Source of the DNA: Deltaproteobacteria bacterium
Lineage (GTDB): Bacteria; Desulfobacterota; Desulfobaccia; Desulfobaccales; 0-14-0-80-60-11
Direction of reading: 5' to 3'
Length of the DNA: 63,357 bases
NCBI GenBank assembly: GCA_023381945.1
Contig: JAMCQY010000102.1
Span: forward strand, 1 to 63,357
Under the pieces are notes generated by a model that searched no databases, had not been told where the DNA came from, and saw only the letters and a program-made list of their open reading frames with translations. Numbering within the stretch: the first letter of the stretch is position 1; each line of letters begins with the position of its first letter. Both the position numbers and the translations under genes were made by a program. Shown here piece after piece: positions 17,211 to 24,912 of the stretch.

Positions 17211-18546
17211 GAAGATCACCATCATGGTAGTGGATGATGAATCAAGCATCCGCGAATCTTTGAGCGGTTGGCTGGAGCAGGATGGCTACAAGGTGGAAAC
17301 CGCGGCCGATGGACCGGCGGCTTTGGACCTGGTCCGGAAAAACCACTTCGATATCATGCTGCTGGACGTCAAAATGCCGAGGATGAACGGGATTACCGTG
17401 CTCAAGCAATTAAAGGAGCGCGATCCCGATACCGCGGTGGTCCTGATGACCGCACACGGGGCCATCCAGGACGCGGTGGAAGCCATGAAACTCGGGGCCT
17501 ATGATTATCTGCTCAAGCCCTTTGAACTGGAGGAACTCAGTCTCACCATTGAAAAATTGGTCCAGATGCAGACCCTGGCCATGGAAAATTTGATTTTAAA
17601 AGACCGGGTAGCCACCATTACGCGGTTTGAAAACCTGGTGGGCCAGTCGCCACCGATGCTGCAGCTTTTCGAGACCATCGTCGATGTGGCGAAAAGCGAC
17701 GCCACGGTTTTGATAACCGGGGAATCCGGCACCGGCAAAGAGTTGGTGGCCCGTTCCATTCACAGCCATAGCCCCCGCTGCTACAGTCCTTTTATTGCCA
17801 TCAACTGCGGGGCTTTCACGGAACATCTGCTGGAAAGCGAACTCTTCGGTCACGAGAAGGGCGCCTTCACCGATGCCAAATACGCCAAGAAAGGCCGGCT
17901 GGAAATGGCCAACACCGGCACCCTCTTTCTCGATGAAGTGGGTGATATCTCCATGAAGATGCAGATTGATCTATTGAGAGCCCTGCAAACTCACGAATTC
18001 ACCCGGGTGGGGGGGACGACCCCGTTGCACAGCGATTTTCGGGTCATCGCCGCCACCCACCAGGACCTCCAGAAAAGCCTCCAGGAAAAAACCTTCCGCC
18101 AGGATTTATTTTATCGCCTGAACGTCATTCATCTGCAGGTGCCGCCCCTGAGGGAGCGGCCGGAAGATATCCCGCTGCTGGCCGAGCATTTTCTGCGCCG
18201 TTATGCCACCGAAACCGGTAAAAAGATCGACTCCATCCATCCGGAGGCCTTGGCAGCTATGCAGCGGTATTCCTGGCCGGGGAATGTCCGGGAACTGGAA
18301 AATGCCATTGAGCGCGGAGTTGTGGTGGGGAAATCGCGCGAAATTAAACTCGGCGACCTCCCCCCGATCTCTGCGATGCCCGAAATGGAGGAAGATGGAA
18401 ATCGATCTCTGGCCAAAATGGAGCGTCGCTACATCGCCCAGGTGCTGGCTGCCGAGAGCGGCAACATCTCCAATGCCGCCAAGGTGCTCCGGATTAACCG
18501 CACCACTCTCTACAACAAAATCAAGAAATACGGCCTGTTGTCTTGA
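17197..18546 (+). CDS. Sigma-54-dependent NtrC-family response regulator
   Basis: 449 residues: receiver with phospho-Asp near 56 (IMLLDVKMPRMNG), AAA+ domain with Walker A GESGTGKE (near 173), and a C-terminal Fis-type helix-turn-helix (SGNISNAAKVLRINRTTLYN). The sigma-54 contact loop reads GAFTDA rather than GAFTGA, a known kind of natural variation. It overlaps the kinase gene by 14 bases. A good sigma-54 promoter with upstream palindromes lies only about 900 bases downstream, before the GcvH/SQR operon, which is therefore the most likely target. Confidence 0.95.
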   Translation: MLPHKKITIMVVDDESSIRESLSGWLEQDGYKVETAADGPAALDLVRKNHFDIMLLDVKMPRMNGITVLKQLKERDPDTAVVLMTAHGAIQDAVEAMKLGAYDYLLKPFELEELSLTIEKLVQMQTLAMENLILKDRVATITRFENLVGQSPPMLQLFETIVDVAKSDATVLITGESGTGKELVARSIHSHSPRCYSPFIAINCGAFTEHLLESELFGHEKGAFTDAKYAKKGRLEMANTGTLFLDEVGDISMKMQIDLLRALQTHEFTRVGGTTPLHSDFRVIAATHQDLQKSLQEKTFRQDLFYRLNVIHLQVPPLRERPEDIPLLAEHFLRRYATETGKKIDSIHPEALAAMQRYSWPGNVRELENAIERGVVVGKSREIKLGDLPPISAMPEMEEDGNRSLAKMERRYIAQVLAAESGNISNAAKVLRINRTTLYNKIKKYGLLS

Positions 18547-18590
18547 GTTCGACGGCGTACATGACCTGTCCTTAGCAACGTAGCGGCCAG

Positions 18591-19160
18591 ATGACGCACA
18601 GTCCGGTTTTAGGTTTGGTTCCCTTGGGCCCGGTGGATCCGGAGATTCTCCGTTATTTGGCCAAGGCCTTAGCCGAATTTCTTCCCCTGTCGGTACAGCT
18701 GCTGCCCCCCAAACATCTGCCCATGCAGACCTACCACGTGCAACGTGAGCAGAATCATTCCACCCGACTCCTGGAGTACCTGCTGGATGACGGCGATCTC
18801 GAGCCTTTTCAGATATTAGGGATCACAGCCGCGGACCTCTATATCCCGATTTTCACCTTCGTTTTTGGTGAAGCCCAACTGGATGGCAGGGCGGCGATCA
18901 TTTCGATATTTCGTCCCTCAGGGGGCGCCGGCGGCTCCCTCCCGTCCAAAGCGGTCTTTTTAGGCCGCCTCCTGAAATTGAGCTTGCACGAGCTGGGCCA
19001 TTCCTTCGGTGTGGGACATTGCCAGCAGCCAGGCTGCCTGATGGGTTTCTCCGCCAATCTGGAGAAATTAGACCTGAAACCCCTGGCGTTTTGTCAGTAT
19101 TGCCAAATCCTCTTGAAGGATTATTTCGACAGATTCGATGGCAACAGACCCGAAGTTTAA
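18591..19160 (+). CDS. amzA: Archaemetzincin-type zinc metalloprotease
   Basis: 189 residues. The zinc site and family signature are plain: HELGHSFGVGHCQQPGCLM, i.e. HExxHxxGxxH followed by CxxxxCxM, and a later CQYC pair. Archaemetzincins are small single-domain metzincins common in archaea and scattered in bacteria; their substrates are not known. The gene starts 44 bases after the sigma-54 regulator and may be read through from it. Its N-terminal part (LVPLGPVDPEILRYL) is typical of the family. Confidence 0.92.
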   Translation: MTHSPVLGLVPLGPVDPEILRYLAKALAEFLPLSVQLLPPKHLPMQTYHVQREQNHSTRLLEYLLDDGDLEPFQILGITAADLYIPIFTFVFGEAQLDGRAAIISIFRPSGGAGGSLPSKAVFLGRLLKLSLHELGHSFGVGHCQQPGCLMGFSANLEKLDLKPLAFCQYCQILLKDYFDRFDGNRPEV

Positions 19161-19231
19161 ATCCTTCCTGACCATGCCTTCCTTCCACCCTATCGTCCAA
19201 AAAAGTTCCTGTTTAAAATAACAACAGTTAT

Positions 19232-19248
19232 TGTCTAATTATTAGACA
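19232..19248. promoter_or_regulatory. Palindrome, distal enhancer-site candidate
   Basis: TGTCTAATTATTAGACA, a perfect 8-1-8 inverted repeat in a very AT-rich gap, about 165 bases upstream of the -24 element at 19400. Just before it (19217-19232) is another small palindrome, AATAAC-N4-GTTATT. The distance fits an upstream activating site for a sigma-54 activator. Confidence 0.5.
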
Positions 19249-19293
19249 TTAATTAAATCAATAAAATCAATAACATTTAATTTATTCAGGGCG

Positions 19294-19316
19294 TTTTGTT
19301 TAAATATTAAACAAAA
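19294..19316. promoter_or_regulatory. Palindrome, proximal enhancer-site candidate
   Basis: Perfect 10-bp inverted repeat, half-site TTTTGTTTAA, 3-base spacer. Its centre is about 95 bases upstream of the -24 GG of the sigma-54 promoter, a usual distance for NtrC-type activators. It resembles Rex operators superficially, but the spacing is one base too long. Confidence 0.5.
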
Positions 19317-19359
19317 GCTCGCCGGGAAGTTTTGCCGGCCAATCTGGTTGAAGTTATTT

Positions 19360-19372
19360 TATCAATAATTTA
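19360..19372 (+). promoter_or_regulatory. IHF-binding-site match
   Basis: TATCAATAATTTA fits the IHF consensus WATCAANNNNTTR exactly. It is placed between the palindromes and the -24/-12 promoter, where DNA bending by IHF is usually needed to bring the activator to sigma-54 polymerase. Confidence 0.5.
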
Positions 19373-19398
19373 GGTAGCTTATCTTAGTATTTCGACTT

Positions 19399-19414
19399 TG
19401 GCCCGGACTTTGCA
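19399..19414 (+). promoter_or_regulatory. Sigma-54 (-24/-12) promoter of the GcvH/SQR operon
   Basis: TGGCCCGGACTTTGCA matches TGGYACRNNNNTTGCW at nearly every defined position; GG (19400-19401) and GC (19412-19413) are exactly 10 bases apart. The gene follows 80 bases later with a strong ribosome site. The activator is probably the NtrC-type regulator encoded just upstream. Confidence 0.75.
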
Positions 19415-19495
19415 ATAACTTAAATCGACCGCAAACTCTTGGAAAATAATGGGCGGATAATCCGGCGTAATGTCCTACAAGGAGGGTCAGCTGTT

Positions 19496-20260
19496 ATGCA
19501 ACTCGATTGCAGGCGGTGCGGACATTGGCAAGTTGAAAGATTTTATCACGACCGGACCAAACCCGACTTTCAGTGCGTTTGCCGCCAATGCGGAGAGGTT
19601 TGGTATGAGCGGGAAAATCTGTTCGCCGCCTGGTATGGCGAAGAAAAAGAGGAGACATGGGCTATGGGCGACAACCAGGCTCGGATCGTAGACGTCTATG
19701 GTTTCCAGGTGCCCACCAATAATTATTATCTGCACCGGGGCCACGCCTGGGCGGTGCTCGAGGACTCGGGCAAGGTGCGGGTGGGCCTGGATGACTTTTC
19801 CCAGAAAGTTCTGGGTCAGGCTGACGAAGTTAAGTTGCCTGCCGTTGGCCAGGTTTTTTATCAGGATCACATCTGCCTGGCCCTGGTGAAAAAAGGGCAA
19901 AAGGCTTCTTTCCTGGCGCCGGTGGACGGCACTATCGCGGCGGTCAACCCGAAGGTTCAACAGAACCCCGGCCTGATCCATGACGATCCTTACGGGGAAG
20001 GCTGGCTGCTTCAGGTCGAACCGATTAATCTCCAAGGCAATTTGGACAAATTGGCTGCCGGCGAGGAAAATGCCGCCTGGATCGCCCAAGAGTCCCACCG
20101 TTTGATGCACCTCATGGAGTCCAAGGCCGGCGTCACCCTGCCAGATGGCGGCGCCGTCATCGACGACGTCTACGGGCAATACCCCAAGCTGGGTTGGCGG
20201 CCGCTGATCAGGGAATTTTTCTTAGGCAGCCTGACTAAAAATTGGCAAAAAAGGTCTTGA
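19496..20260 (+). CDS. GcvH-like lipoyl-domain protein with N-terminal zinc ribbon (1 of 3)
   Basis: 254 residues; ATG with AAGGAGGG nine bases before it. The N-terminus has a four-Cys zinc ribbon (CRRC...CVCRQC). The middle (about 75-190) is a GcvH-type fold: YYLHRGHAWAVLEDSGKVRVG, DDFSQKVLG, and a lipoylation-site-like loop with Lys in KGQKASFLAPVDG. The C-terminal 70 residues (SKAGVTLPDGGAVIDDVYGQ, PKLGWRPLIREFF) are an extension absent from normal GcvH (about 130 residues). No gcvT, gcvP or lipoate genes are nearby, so a role in glycine cleavage is unlikely. A lipoyl carrier for another substrate, such as sulfane sulfur, is possible. Confidence 0.8.
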   Translation: MQLDCRRCGHWQVERFYHDRTKPDFQCVCRQCGEVWYERENLFAAWYGEEKEETWAMGDNQARIVDVYGFQVPTNNYYLHRGHAWAVLEDSGKVRVGLDDFSQKVLGQADEVKLPAVGQVFYQDHICLALVKKGQKASFLAPVDGTIAAVNPKVQQNPGLIHDDPYGEGWLLQVEPINLQGNLDKLAAGEENAAWIAQESHRLMHLMESKAGVTLPDGGAVIDDVYGQYPKLGWRPLIREFFLGSLTKNWQKRS

Positions 20261-20335
20261 AAGGAACCGGTCAGCAGGACAGGGCCACCGGGGCTGGAAG
20301 CTTCCTCCTCGGGCTCCAGGTTGGGATCCAAGAGA

Positions 20336-21190
20336 ATGAGTGAACAATTCACCGAAGGGAAGAAGCCCTGCATCTGGATGGAAGCGGGCGTCGTTGATTT
20401 CAAGATCTGCCATCAGTGCTTTGATTGTGGCAATTGCGAATTCGATCGCGCCATGACCGCGGTCGCTGCCCAGAACTTGAGCCTGCGGGAGGCGTGCGAA
20501 CTGACCCTGGACCAGCCGGACCGCATCCTGCCCCTGAAGCAAAAGCTGCGGCAGCGCTCATTCGAGCAAATTTTGGAAGATCAGTCGTGCTGTTTTGTCA
20601 ATCCTGACCGGCCTCAAGTCAAAGATGTCTTCGGTTTTGCGGTGCCCACTTCCGTCTATCTGCATCGGGGTCATACCTGGGCCGCCCTGGAGACCTGCGG
20701 CCGGGTGCGCATCGGCCTGGATGACTTTTCCCAGAAGGTTCTGGGGCCGGCCGACGATCTGGATCTGCCGCAGCCCGGGCAAGAACTGCGGCGCAACCAG
20801 GTGGCCTTCAACCTGACCCGCCAGGGGAACAAAGCAGCAGTCCTGGCCCCTATGGAGGGCACCGTCGATCTGGTGAATCCCAAAGTCCAGGAAAGACCCA
20901 GACTGGCCCATGACGACCCCTACGGCGAGGGCTGGCTGTTGATCCTCACCCCCGCCAATCTCAAACCGGACCTGGAAAACCTGCTCTTCGGCCGGCCCAA
21001 CGTCGCCTGGATCGAAAGCGAGACTAATAAACTTTTAGCGATGCTGGAATCCTCGGCAGGCGTCACCCTGCCCACCGGAGGGGCGATCATCGACGATGTC
21101 TACGGTCGCTATCCTAAATTGGGATGGGAACGTCTGGTTAAGGAGTTCCTGTTGACCAACTTAACCCAAAAACGCAAGAAAGGGGCTTGA
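20336..21190 (+). CDS. GcvH-like lipoyl-domain protein with Cys-rich N-terminus (2 of 3)
   Basis: 284 residues from ATG 20336; an in-frame TTG at 20321 is possible. This is the most divergent of the three. Its N-terminus has CHQCFDCGNCEF, four clustered Cys that suit a metal or iron-sulfur site, then a 45-residue helical insert. The GcvH-like core keeps the candidate lipoyl Lys (QGNKAAVLAPMEG) and the LHRGHTWAALE and DDFSQKVLGPADD segments. The C-terminal extension (SSAGVTLPTGGAIIDDVYGR) matches its neighbours. It lies 75 bases after the first copy. Confidence 0.8.
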   Translation: MSEQFTEGKKPCIWMEAGVVDFKICHQCFDCGNCEFDRAMTAVAAQNLSLREACELTLDQPDRILPLKQKLRQRSFEQILEDQSCCFVNPDRPQVKDVFGFAVPTSVYLHRGHTWAALETCGRVRIGLDDFSQKVLGPADDLDLPQPGQELRRNQVAFNLTRQGNKAAVLAPMEGTVDLVNPKVQERPRLAHDDPYGEGWLLILTPANLKPDLENLLFGRPNVAWIESETNKLLAMLESSAGVTLPTGGAIIDDVYGRYPKLGWERLVKEFLLTNLTQKRKKGA

Positions 21191-21260
21191 ACGGAACCTG
21201 CCGGGAAAAGAACGGCGATGGTGGAGTAAGGAAGACTAGCCCTGGTGGAGGTCAAACCAA

Positions 21261-22019
21261 ATGAAACTAGATTGTCAAAATTGTGGGGCCATGGCCGGGC
21301 ATTGGCTGGTGGTGGAGGTCCCCGGCCCGGAAACGTCTTTTAAATGCGTTTGTCAAAAATGCGGGGCGGTTTGGCGGGTACACCATAATCCCCTGAAAGA
21401 CGACCCCCAGGTCAAAAGCGCGCCTTCCCCTGAGGCGGAAACGCAGGAAACTTTCGGAGTGCAGCCTCCTCCCGAGGGCTATTACCTGCACCGCAGTCAC
21501 GCCTGGGTAGCCCTTGAAGACAGCGGAGAAGTGCGGGTGGGATTGGATGCCTTTTCCCAAAAGATTCTGGGGCCGGCCGAGAAGCTGAAGTTGCCCGAAG
21601 TCGGCTCGGTCTTTTACCAGGATCACATCTTTATGACGGTGATTAAAAAGGATAACAAGGCCTCCTTCGAGGCCCCGGTGGACGGCATCATCACCGAGGT
21701 CAATCCCAAGGTGCAGGCCAATCCCCGCTTGCTGCACGACGACCCTTACGGCGAAGGCTGGCTGTTTAAAATCAAGCCCACTAATCTTCAGCAGAATTTG
21801 GCCAACCTGTTCGCCGGCGAGGATAACACCGCCTGGATCTGGAAAGAGGCCCACCGGTTGGTGCACCTCATGGGAAGCGCGGCAGGAGCCACCCTGCCGA
21901 GCGGCGGAGCTCTGGCCGATGACATTTACAGCCACTACCCCCAGTTGGGCTGGCGGCGTCTGGTCAAAGAGTTCTTTTTAACCAGCGTCACTCGGAACTG
22001 GAAGAAAAGAGCTTTATAG
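21261..22019 (+). CDS. GcvH-like lipoyl-domain protein with N-terminal zinc ribbon (3 of 3)
   Basis: 252 residues. The zinc ribbon is CQNC...CVCQKCGAVW, the same type as copy 1. The GcvH-like core has YYLHRSHAWVALEDSGEVRVG, the candidate lipoyl Lys in KDNKASFEAPVDG and the HDDPYGEGWLFKIKP segment. The C-terminal extension (SAAGATLPSGGALADDIYSH, PQLGWRRLVKEFF) is conserved. It is clearly closer to copy 1 than to copy 2, so the set arose by tandem duplication. It is the last gene before a 160-base gap holding a repeat and a hairpin, then the SQR-like gene. Confidence 0.8.
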   Translation: MKLDCQNCGAMAGHWLVVEVPGPETSFKCVCQKCGAVWRVHHNPLKDDPQVKSAPSPEAETQETFGVQPPPEGYYLHRSHAWVALEDSGEVRVGLDAFSQKILGPAEKLKLPEVGSVFYQDHIFMTVIKKDNKASFEAPVDGIITEVNPKVQANPRLLHDDPYGEGWLFKIKPTNLQQNLANLFAGEDNTAWIWKEAHRLVHLMGSAAGATLPSGGALADDIYSHYPQLGWRRLVKEFFLTSVTRNWKKRAL

Positions 22020-22076
22020 GACCGCGCCCATGTGTGCGCCCTAAAGAAGAGCGGACGAGCGGGTCCGCCCTTACAA
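22020..22076. repeat. Dispersed palindromic repeat (gcgcccatgtg/gggtccgccc type)
   Basis: A double-hairpin element with the GCGGAC...GGTCCGCCCTTACAA end seen again at 41802-41860, 46004-46059 and 61921-61948. It lies between two genes of one operon. Confidence 0.6.
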
Positions 22077-22092
22077 TCGAATGCATTATCAT

Positions 22093-22112
22093 GGGCGGTT
22101 CTCAAACCGCCC
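22093..22112 (+). repeat. Intercistronic hairpin
   Basis: GGGCGGTT/AACCGCCC stem with a 4-base loop (small offsets possible), without a T-run, between GcvH-like copy 3 and the SQR-like gene. It could stabilise or process the mRNA rather than end transcription. Confidence 0.45.
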
Positions 22113-22179
22113 CCGACGCGTGAGCACTTCCAGAATCCCTATAGCGGGACTGGATTAAATTACAAGGAAGGCGAGGTCT

Positions 22180-23424
22180 ATGAAGAATCTGGTTATTTTG
22201 GGCTACGGAGCCGGTGGCACCATGGTGGCCACCAAGATGCGAGAGAAGCTGAACGGCGACTGGAAGATCACCGTCATTGACCGCAATCGACAGCATCACT
22301 ACCAGCCGGGCTGGCTCTTCATCCCCTTCGGCGTTTATAAGCCGGAGGAATGCGTTAAGCCCATGACGGATTTTGTCGCGCCTGGCATCGATTTCGTCCT
22401 GGACGAAGTGACCAACATCGACCCGGTGAAAAAAAGGATCAAGACCAAAAAAGGTTATGTCGACTATGATTGGCTGGTGGTGTCCACCGGCTGCCGCATC
22501 ATGCCCGACGAGATCGACGGCATGAAGGATGACTGGCACGGCGACATCCACGACTTCTATACCCCCGAAGGCGCCATTGCTCTTTACAAGAGATGGAAAT
22601 ATTTCAAAAAAGGCAAAATCGTCCTGAACATCGCCGAGATGCCCATCAAGTGCCCCGTGGCGCCCCTTGAGTTTATTTTTATGGCCGATTGGTTCTTCAC
22701 GATCAACGGGGTCAGGGACGATATAGAAATAGAACTGGTGACCCCGCTTTCGGGGGCCTTCACCAAGCCGGTGGCCACCGCCGCCTTGACCAAACTGTGC
22801 GAAGAGAAAAAGATCAAGATCACCCCGAATTTCGATCTCGCCGAAGTCGACGTGGCTAAAAAGGTGATCTCCTCCGCCAAAGGCAATGAGGTTAATTACG
22901 ATCTGCTGGTAGCCATTCCGCCCAACTTCGGGGCCCAGGTCATCATCGATAGCGAGATAGGCGACCCGATGGGTTATCTCGATACGGACCACGGCACCTT
23001 GAAGTCGAAGAAGTATGACAATATGTACATCGTCGGCGATGCCACCAACGTCCCCACCTCCAAGGCCGGGGCCGTGGCTCACTATGAATCGGACATCATC
23101 GTGGAAAACCTGCTCCGGGAGATGGATGGCCAGGAGCCCCTGCCGGAATTTGACGGCCACTCCACCTGCTTCATTGTCACCGGCTACGAAAAGGCCAGCC
23201 TCATAGACTTCAACTATAAGGTCGAGCCCCTGCCGGGCAAATATCCCTTCCCGGGCCTGGGACCCTTCACCCTCCTGGGCGAAAGTCACTTCAACTACTG
23301 GGGCAAGATGATGTTCAAGTGGGTCTACTTCAACATGATGCTCAAAGGCAAAGAACTGCCCCTGGAACCCCAGATGTTCATGGCCGGAAAGATGCTCGGA
23401 CATGTCTATCATGTCTATGGTTGA
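22180..23424 (+). CDS. Sulfide:quinone oxidoreductase-like flavoprotein
   Basis: 414 residues. The N-terminal FAD motif is slightly atypical (LGYGAGGTMVA); the second FAD motif is MYIVGDATNVPTSKAG. Candidate redox Cys lie at 105 (STGCRIMPD), 158 (IKCPVAP) and 330 (HSTCFIVTGYEKA). The C-terminus (FNYKVEPLPG..., FKWVYFNMMLKG) resembles the membrane-associating end of SQR proteins. SQRs oxidise sulfide to sulfane sulfur and reduce quinone at the membrane. In a presumed sulfate reducer it could handle sulfide or polysulfide, or act on another thiol. It is in one operon with GcvH-like carriers and a DUF1641 protein. Confidence 0.82.
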   Translation: MKNLVILGYGAGGTMVATKMREKLNGDWKITVIDRNRQHHYQPGWLFIPFGVYKPEECVKPMTDFVAPGIDFVLDEVTNIDPVKKRIKTKKGYVDYDWLVVSTGCRIMPDEIDGMKDDWHGDIHDFYTPEGAIALYKRWKYFKKGKIVLNIAEMPIKCPVAPLEFIFMADWFFTINGVRDDIEIELVTPLSGAFTKPVATAALTKLCEEKKIKITPNFDLAEVDVAKKVISSAKGNEVNYDLLVAIPPNFGAQVIIDSEIGDPMGYLDTDHGTLKSKKYDNMYIVGDATNVPTSKAGAVAHYESDIIVENLLREMDGQEPLPEFDGHSTCFIVTGYEKASLIDFNYKVEPLPGKYPFPGLGPFTLLGESHFNYWGKMMFKWVYFNMMLKGKELPLEPQMFMAGKMLGHVYHVYG

Positions 23425-23438
23425 TAAAGGAGACGGCC

Positions 23439-24119
23439 ATGCCCGAAAAGACTGAAAAAAAACCCAGCAAAGAAGACCTGATCTTGGAAAGGCTCGACCG
23501 AATGGAGGGCCAGATGCAGACCCTGGTCAAGGCTCAGCAGGGCTTTACGGAGCTGAAGAATGACCTGGCGCCTCTGGCTAATTCGGCCTTTAAAATCGTC
23601 CTGGAAGAATTGGGGACCATGGAGGGCGGGTTTCAACTGGAAGATTTCTTCGCCCTGTTGAAACAGGGGTTGCGCAGCGTGCGCAATCTCACCCAGGCTT
23701 TAGAGACCATGGAAAACGTTTTTGAATTGTGGAATTGCATGGAGCCCTTATTGAAGAGCACCGTCCCCAATCTGATTAATTTTATGGATAACCTGGAGCG
23801 CAAAGGGGTCTTCCGCACCTATGCGGCCATGCTGGAAGTCCGCGCCAAGGTGGCGTCGCATTACGACCCCGAGGAAATCGCCTCCATGAGCGATGCCTTC
23901 GTGCTCCTGTTGAGTATGCTGAAAAAACTATCCGATCCGCAGATGATTGACTTTATGAACCGGCTCCTGGAACTTCCCACGTCCATTAAATTGGAAGAGG
24001 CCAGACCCTTGGGTCCCATTGGCATGTTGAGCGCCATGAGCAGCAAGGAAGCCAGGCAGGGACTGGGAGTGGCAATGGAACTGACCAAGGCTTTGGGTAA
24101 GCTCAAGGCCGACGGCTAG
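23439..24119 (+). CDS. DUF1641 protein
   Basis: 226 residues from the ATG at 23439 (AAAGGAGACGGCC before it), 14 bases after the SQR-like stop. The chain is almost all helix. The DUF1641 region lies in the C-terminal half (MSDAFVLLLSMLKKLSDPQMIDF and EARPLGPIGMLSAMSSKEARQGLG). DUF1641 proteins are uncharacterised but are often encoded beside SQR-like flavoproteins or formate dehydrogenases. It is the last gene before a strong terminator. Confidence 0.8.
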   Translation: MPEKTEKKPSKEDLILERLDRMEGQMQTLVKAQQGFTELKNDLAPLANSAFKIVLEELGTMEGGFQLEDFFALLKQGLRSVRNLTQALETMENVFELWNCMEPLLKSTVPNLINFMDNLERKGVFRTYAAMLEVRAKVASHYDPEEIASMSDAFVLLLSMLKKLSDPQMIDFMNRLLELPTSIKLEEARPLGPIGMLSAMSSKEARQGLGVAMELTKALGKLKADG

Positions 24120-24256
24120 ACCTCTGATGCAGGCGGGACCAGGACGGCCTAAGGTCTTAGGTTCCTGGTCTGGCAATTAGTGAAGTTATTTCCGGTTTGG
24201 GACCAAAGATCCCGACTTAGGTAAGGTCAACCGGGCAGTGATCAATTCACCGCCTT

Positions 24257-24289
24257 CGGGGCGCAGTTCTCTGCGCCCCGATTTTTTTT
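24257..24289 (+). terminator. Intrinsic terminator of the GcvH/SQR operon
   Basis: A perfect 10-bp stem CGGGGCGCAG/CTGCGCCCCG with a TTCT loop is followed by eight T. This ends the sigma-54-driven operon. Confidence 0.9.
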
Positions 24290-24596
24290 GTCGCTTCGGC
24301 GGGGATTGCTGAGGGAACCTGGCCGGTGGCGCCTGATTTATTGATCCCTGCCGTTTAGAATTTTAACTGTAAATTCGCTACCTTACCCCGGCCTTCGCCT
24401 TTCCTGCATAAATTTTAGAAGATTGAAAAAAATAGGTATTGCTAATGAAAATCAACTAAGATATTAATGCTAATAAATCGCAATAACAAAAAGCAGCCAG
24501 GGTGGCGGCACTTTTTCCGGAGGGTTCCATGGTACCACTAGGGCTTTTGGCAATAGGTGAAACTCTCTCCCTGCCGCGGCTCACCGGAGTGATCGC

Positions 24597-24776
24597 AACA
24601 GTCACCGGGCCTGCCTCTGTGTGAAGAAGATCTGCAAGGAGTTGAACAAACCATGTGTGCTGATGCGGAATTCGGGGACGGGGTCGCTCAAGAGAACCCT
24701 GTCCAGGCTGGCTGCAGCAGAATCTGCCAGGAATAAAGTGGAGGAGGTTGATAGCAAAGGATACGACCATAATTAA
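24597..24776 (+). pseudogene. Remnant of a DUF2325 C-terminal domain
   Basis: The frame reads SHRACLCVKKICKELNKPC and then VLMRNSGTGSLKRTLSRLAA, ending at TAA 24776. It aligns closely with the C-terminus of the DUF2325 protein at 4515-5693 (SHQAYLCVKKLCKDLNKPC, VLLRNSGLGSLRRALMEL). There is no start codon, and the sequence just upstream keeps only scraps of the preceding domain in another frame (PRLTG), so this is a decayed fragment with an internal deletion. It lies between a terminator and a cobalamin riboswitch. Confidence 0.8.
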
Positions 24777-24871
24777 TCGCAGATAAAATGGTCCTCTTTA
24801 CTGAACCATAGGCAATCACCCCGAGGAGGGCGCGATGAAAGGAGAATCTTGCCGGCAGTGCTGATTTTTTC

Positions 24872-24899
24872 TTGACGGGTTGCACTCACCTCATATATG
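24872..24899 (+). promoter_or_regulatory. Putative promoter of the riboswitch leader
   Basis: TTGACG (24872-24877) and TATATG (24894-24899), 16 bases apart, shortly upstream of the riboswitch. Confidence 0.5.
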
Positions 24900-24912
24900 T
24901 TGTGTCCAAAGC

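Noticed and set aside
19294..19316. Rex operator reading of the TTTTGTTTAA palindrome
   Set aside because: Rex sites have an 18-base TTGTnAA-N4-TTnACAA layout; here the arms are separated by three bases and the total is one longer. An enhancer site fits the sigma-54 context better.
19496..22019. Glycine cleavage operon
   Set aside because: GcvH-like proteins are present in triplicate with extra domains, but gcvT, gcvP and lipoyl-handling genes are absent.
22102..23412. 436-residue antisense frame over the SQR-like gene
   Set aside because: Asp/His-rich shadow of the flavoprotein gene.
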